Positions 60,118 to 64,000 of a stretch of 64,000 bases of DNA are shown here, one piece after another (within the stretch, counting starts at the first letter, position 1; each line of letters starts with the position of its first letter). The position numbers were made by a program, and so were the translations under genes. The notes beneath the pieces were generated by a model. That model did not search any database, was not told where the DNA came from, and saw only the letters and a program-made list of their open reading frames with translations. The DNA is taken from positions 71,521 through 135,520 of the forward strand of contig JAKUCV010001438.1 in assembly GCA_028386065.3 (NCBI GenBank), written 5' to 3'. The DNA is from Turnera subulata (lineage: Eukaryota > Streptophyta > Magnoliopsida > Malpighiales > Passifloraceae).

Positions 60118-61615
60118 TGTTAGTGTAATGCCCAAAAGCCAATCATTGGATGATTAAGTCATGTATATTTGATTAAGGTTTTATTCCAAGAAATATGTTT
60201 ATATGAGATAAAAGCTTGCACATATTTATAACCTAAGGATATTTTATATTCTTGAAATGTCCCTAGTCGGTTATTATTATGGATGGTTTGTAATAATAAA
60301 TTAAGACTAGCGTATGTTGAAAACTATATGAGATATGAGTTCTACATACGTGTACAAGTTAGAGAACTTGTGGACTGGACTGACCCGACATAAGAATACT
60401 GCATGGACTCATGTTGTCATTAGTGATTCTTATATGTACTATCCTTAGACCTGAGATCATCAAGGTTCCCAACACGTGAGTCATATACTTTGATAATACT
60501 CTTGGTTATTCGTAACTGAGTAGACCTAAGAGTAATCATTGGGTATATGATATATTGTGTAGTGGGTTTTGTATGATCAAGATGGAATTCGTCCAATCCG
60601 TATAACGAGAATATTATCAGTTGGGCCCCTTGATAGAGTTGAACTGTAAATGTATGGCCATGCTCGGATTAAGTGATATGGGGATATCATTTGTATCTGT
60701 TTTACGCAGTTAACTCGGGGATCAAGAAACCTTAGATTAAACATATACGAGAATGACATATTCCATGTCTCATGTTTGATCTTGATGATGGGACGAAAGG
60801 ATAATGACATTTTTCCGAGGCATAATGAATCAGTACTGATCTTGTCGTTTGGGTAGCAATGATGTGTTGCTAGACACCACTCATTGTTTATAATTGTGAA
60901 TGAGAGTTTACAATTATTGCCAAACGTCACAAGTTCCTACAGGGTCACACACTTAGAACTGTTGATTCGAGCTAGTAGTTGGACCATGGTTCGACCAGGG
61001 AATTGAGCTAGTGGGTAGACCTTGGTTGGACCGGGTCATTTTGGGCTGATACGGTTACTAATTATCAGAATTATTGAATCAGAATTAGTGTCATATGATG
61101 TGTAATCCTATATATGATGATATATATTATTAATGCTTAGTGGAGCTTTAAGTCATAGTGGAAACATAATAATGAAGGATAAGACATGATTATGTTGGCC
61201 AATGACTTAATAAACTATGCATTTCAAGTGTGTATAAATAGGGTGAAGGTTTGATCAGATTTTCATACCAAGAAAGGCTTAATACACTCTTCACACTTGA
61301 GAAAAACACATCAAACACTCTCTAGTCTTTAGCTCTAAAAAATTCTACAGCTAGCACTGCGGTTCGGGAGTGCTCGGGTTAGTGATCGTGTGACGGTTGC
61401 TAGCAGTCATCAATGGTTCGTGTGGATACCGTAGAGGAGTCGGATTTCTGTCCGGTTCTTGCTGATTCGTCTCTACTGTTGAGCAAAAGAACTCAACCAA
61501 ACCAGGTACGAAATTCTTGTTATTCGGTTTACCCCATTTCACATGGATCCTCCATTAGTTCCGGGTCTTTCCGCTGCGCATATTGTCTATTTTTTTGCAT
61601 GTCCGGTTACTTACA
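60118..61615 (+). mobile_element. Solo LTR (about 1.5 kb)
   Basis: Starts TGTTAGTGTAATGCCC and ends GGTTACTTACA (near-inverted termini). Flanked by AGGAT (60113-60117) and AGGAC (61616-61620), a 5-bp duplication with one mismatch. A TATA box (TATAAATAGG) lies near 61234. Removing it rejoins two tandem copies of a Tat/Ogre interior motif. The parent family is not identified. Confidence 0.65.
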
Positions 61616-62000
61616 AGGACATGCCTGCTAAGTTGAAAACCCCAAAGGGCGGCCTAGGTAAAAGTTAAGGCTAAACGGTGATGGGACGTCCTAGGGACAC
61701 ACCCTTTGTCAAATTGGTTGATATAATTACTCATGATTTGCATACTGAATAAAAACGTAGAGTTTATGATTTCAAGGCTTGTTATGATACCTGCAGTTTC
61801 TTTGACAAAAATGGACCAAAAACCGCAACCCCGACTCGAATGATTTTTTGAAAAATTGCATACATGGTTGCATCACGGTAGTAAACAACATACATGCATA
61901 AATAGAACGTCTCATACATCTAAGTCTAAACACATGCATACATAAAATAGAAGAGAAGTCAAAAACATGCATACATCGCATCACGATCGCCTCTTCTCGC
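61616..62000 (+). mobile_element. Second copy of the Tat/Ogre interior motif and flank
   Basis: CTAAGTTGAAAACCCC then AAAGGGCGGCCTAGGTAAAAG (61627-61670) repeats the motif at 60076-60110. The rest is non-coding. Confidence 0.4.
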
Positions 62001-63904
62001 CCCGAGTATGGGGAGTCTGCTGAGGACTCTACTGTATGATGGCCTCGGAATCACCTGAGCCTTGGTCAGTGGACTGTGAAACAGGAGGAGGAGCCGCCTT
62101 CCTATGAAGACAACGTTCCCATGAAATCGGTGTAGGATGAGCACACCGGCCCTCCCACACAGAAGATGTCAACTCTCTGATCCGAGCTACCTTGGCCGCT
62201 AAGGATACCTTCGCCGCACCAAAGGCGGCCCAAAGACGAGATACCTCAGCTCTGGGGACCTATCATGAAAAAGGAAGATGATCAGTTTTATGTTAGGGAA
62301 AAAGCCGCAACTGAACCCAAGAGAAGGAGGAAATACATCGGGACCGTCTGCAAGAAAAGATGGGTAGTTAAGAGGAAGGGCCTCGGGAAATGGCTCCTTA
62401 TACGGCATGTATTAATCATCAATGGTATCAAAAGAAAACTCGATAGGGGGCAGAATAGGGCCCAGAGGGCGCGGAAAACATGCTAGTACTCCTCCGCCTA
62501 GGAGCCGAGCTATGCTGATTAGCGCCCGCACTGGTGAACGACCCATTGGCTGCAGTTGGATCAATCAATGGTGGCATCAAGAACACACGGACGGAAGTTG
62601 TTTAATCACTGTCATCGGTTAGTTCCTCAATAGGCCAAGCAAGGCGATCAGACTTTGGAATCTCATCCCTTTCATGGAGATCCCACATAGAAATTGGTGG
62701 ATTGGTAGTCACACGAGGCTGACCAATAGTCTACAGGCAAACCCGCTCCCCAAGATACCAAGCCTGCATGCTCAGGTACCTAATCAGGCACTAAAGTCTA
62801 TCCATCTCCAGGGCTTGAGCACCGTCTCCCTCAAGCTTATTCTAAGAGTCTGCCAATTCGAAAAACCGGACCTATAGACAAAATAAAGTAAGGAAAAGAA
62901 TGCCAAAGCTTGGGAAAAGAAAATGGAAATGAGAGAGATAAATACCTAGCTCGAGGCGGCAACTCGATCGATATGGCACTAAGACCACTCCCGGTTATAA
63001 GCATGGCTCCTCTTCTGACGAAACTAGGATTACCAACAGAGGAAAACTGGCCATGAATCCTCGGTGGCAGTCAACTTGGGGGCAGACAACCTAAGATACT
63101 CTTGGCCTCACACCTGCAAAAGGGCAAGTCAATTAGAAAGGAAGAAGACGACAAATAACAAGCAGGAAAAGAGAAGCGTGGGATAGGGCATATCTCCCAA
63201 AGCTAAGCCTAGGCATGGAAATGATTGGTGATAAGCCGGGAGAAGTTAGTCATCTCCCGATATGCGCTCGTAAGACCCGCCAAGGCCCAGTTGATCCACG
63301 GGCCATTCAGACGAACCAGTGAAGCCAGTAGATCACACCAAACCCCATCACTGTCCGATGCAAAAAATAGTCCTGCAAAGGCTCACTAAGATCAGGCCCC
63401 AACCTGCTGCTCCATTGTGCCAGGGTAATGCCTATCTAGCAAAGTGTCCTACAACCACTTGGGTGACACCTCGCCAATCCGGACCAAACTTGGCTCGATG
63501 CCGAGTAACTCCTGAAAACAACTAACCCCCAACTCCTAGTCAAAGAAAACAGTCGTGCCTCGGAAGAGCAGCCCGACAATGTGCGAGAAGTCAGAGGGAG
63601 TCATTGTCATCTCCCCGCAAGACAGATGGAAGGTATTGGTGCTGTCCCACTATCTCTCACCCAAAGCTGGTACCGCCTGAAGATCAACTTTGTCTCTCTG
63701 AAATGTGTGAAAGAAGTCCCACAATCCGACCCTCTCTATGATCGCCTTCATAGCATCATTCTTCCGCACATGGTCATAAATGAATTTACGGGTAGCAACC
63801 CTGCCATGACTCCTCTGCTGATCATCCGAATCCTGTGTAGATAGGCTAGAAAAAGTTAATGCACATACCAACTCGGGCTCGGAAAGACCAAACCCATGCA
63901 TCAT
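62000..63904 (-). pseudogene. Decayed plant mobile domain (PMD / MAIN-like) coding region
   Basis: Minus strand from the right edge: KFIYDHVRKNDAMKAIIERV, GLWDFFHTFQRDKVDLQAVP, then an in-frame TAG at 63650-63652 where TGG (Trp) is expected, followed by WDSTNTFHLSCGEMTMTPSD and FSHIVGLLFRGTT. This is the PMD signature (ERWxxxTHTFHLPxGEMTxTLxD). Lower down, NGPWINWALAGLTSAYREMT fits the domain C-terminal half, after at least three more stops or shifts (63535, 63430-63350). Downstream to about 62000 is a degenerate, possibly helical tail. PMD proteins (MAIN, MAIL1) act in genome stability and silencing, and PMD is also carried by plant transposons; the Tat/Ogre context here suggests the latter. 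Start lies beyond 63904 or is lost. Confidence 0.7.
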
Positions 63905-64000
63905 ACATCAAGACATGCATCGTTAGAATAGATTTGCACAAAAACATCACACATTACAATATTAGAACACCATTTTATTTACGGATTAAATTGCAAGAAA
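63905..64000. other. Right edge, nothing recognised
   Basis: AT-rich end of the window, upstream of the PMD remnant on its strand. Confidence 0.5.

Overview
This window is plant nuclear DNA, most likely from a eudicot. The genes are split by GT-AG introns, there are plant-specific gene families (a SHAQK-type one-repeat MYB, a PHD/SWIB/Plus-3 relative), and most of the sequence between genes is plant LTR retrotransposons, hAT elements, a Stowaway MITE and tRNA-derived SINEs. I found no bacterial-style operons, rRNA, bona fide tRNA genes or CRISPR arrays. The exact species cannot be told from the sequence.

Four host genes can be supported. (1) 580-5649 (+) is the 3' part of a SWIB/Plus-3 chromatin-type protein, and its last intron has the termini and branch-site signature of a U12-type AT-AC intron. 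(2) 28369-29834 (-) is a two-exon transcription factor with an N-terminal CCHC zinc knuckle and a MYB/SANT repeat ending in SHAQKHF. (3) 33231-36283 (+) is a five-exon, 744-residue acidic protein with a SAP-like N-terminus, a KEN box, and an M-phase MSA element just upstream of its TATA box. (4) 52092-54632 (-) is a five-coding-exon, 148-residue conserved plant protein of unknown function, recovered by joining exons each too short to stand out as an open reading frame.

The rest is nested mobile DNA. 6.5-15.8 kb: an LTR-like remnant, then a complete non-autonomous LTR element (8109-14910, 2.6-kb LTRs, 1.5-kb non-coding interior, TSD ACATA) inserted just before another gypsy 3' LTR. 16-17 kb: AT-rich repeats with a 5'-truncated SINE. 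17322-27923: a complete Tekay/Del-like gypsy element on the minus strand (TSD TTTAC) with one in-frame stop in its gag-pol. 37.1-44.7 kb: a copia relic (-) invaded by two hAT-type elements and a Tat/Ogre-like LTR. 44.7-49.0 kb: a truncated SIRE/Maximus-like copia element (-) carrying a SINE with a 17-bp target duplication. 49.3-50.9 kb: two further hAT-type non-autonomous elements, each with perfect 8-bp target duplications. 55-64 kb: a mosaic of Tat/Ogre-like pieces, a solo LTR, and at the right edge a decayed plant-mobile-domain (PMD) coding region on the minus strand.

The non-autonomous element at 8109-14910 and the Tekay-like element at 17322-27923 share the same primer-binding-site variant and similar LTR ends and 3' internal ends, so the second is a plausible supplier of proteins for the first. 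Coordinates of exons are inferred from splice signals and reading-frame continuity; element boundaries are firm where a target duplication is stated and approximate elsewhere.
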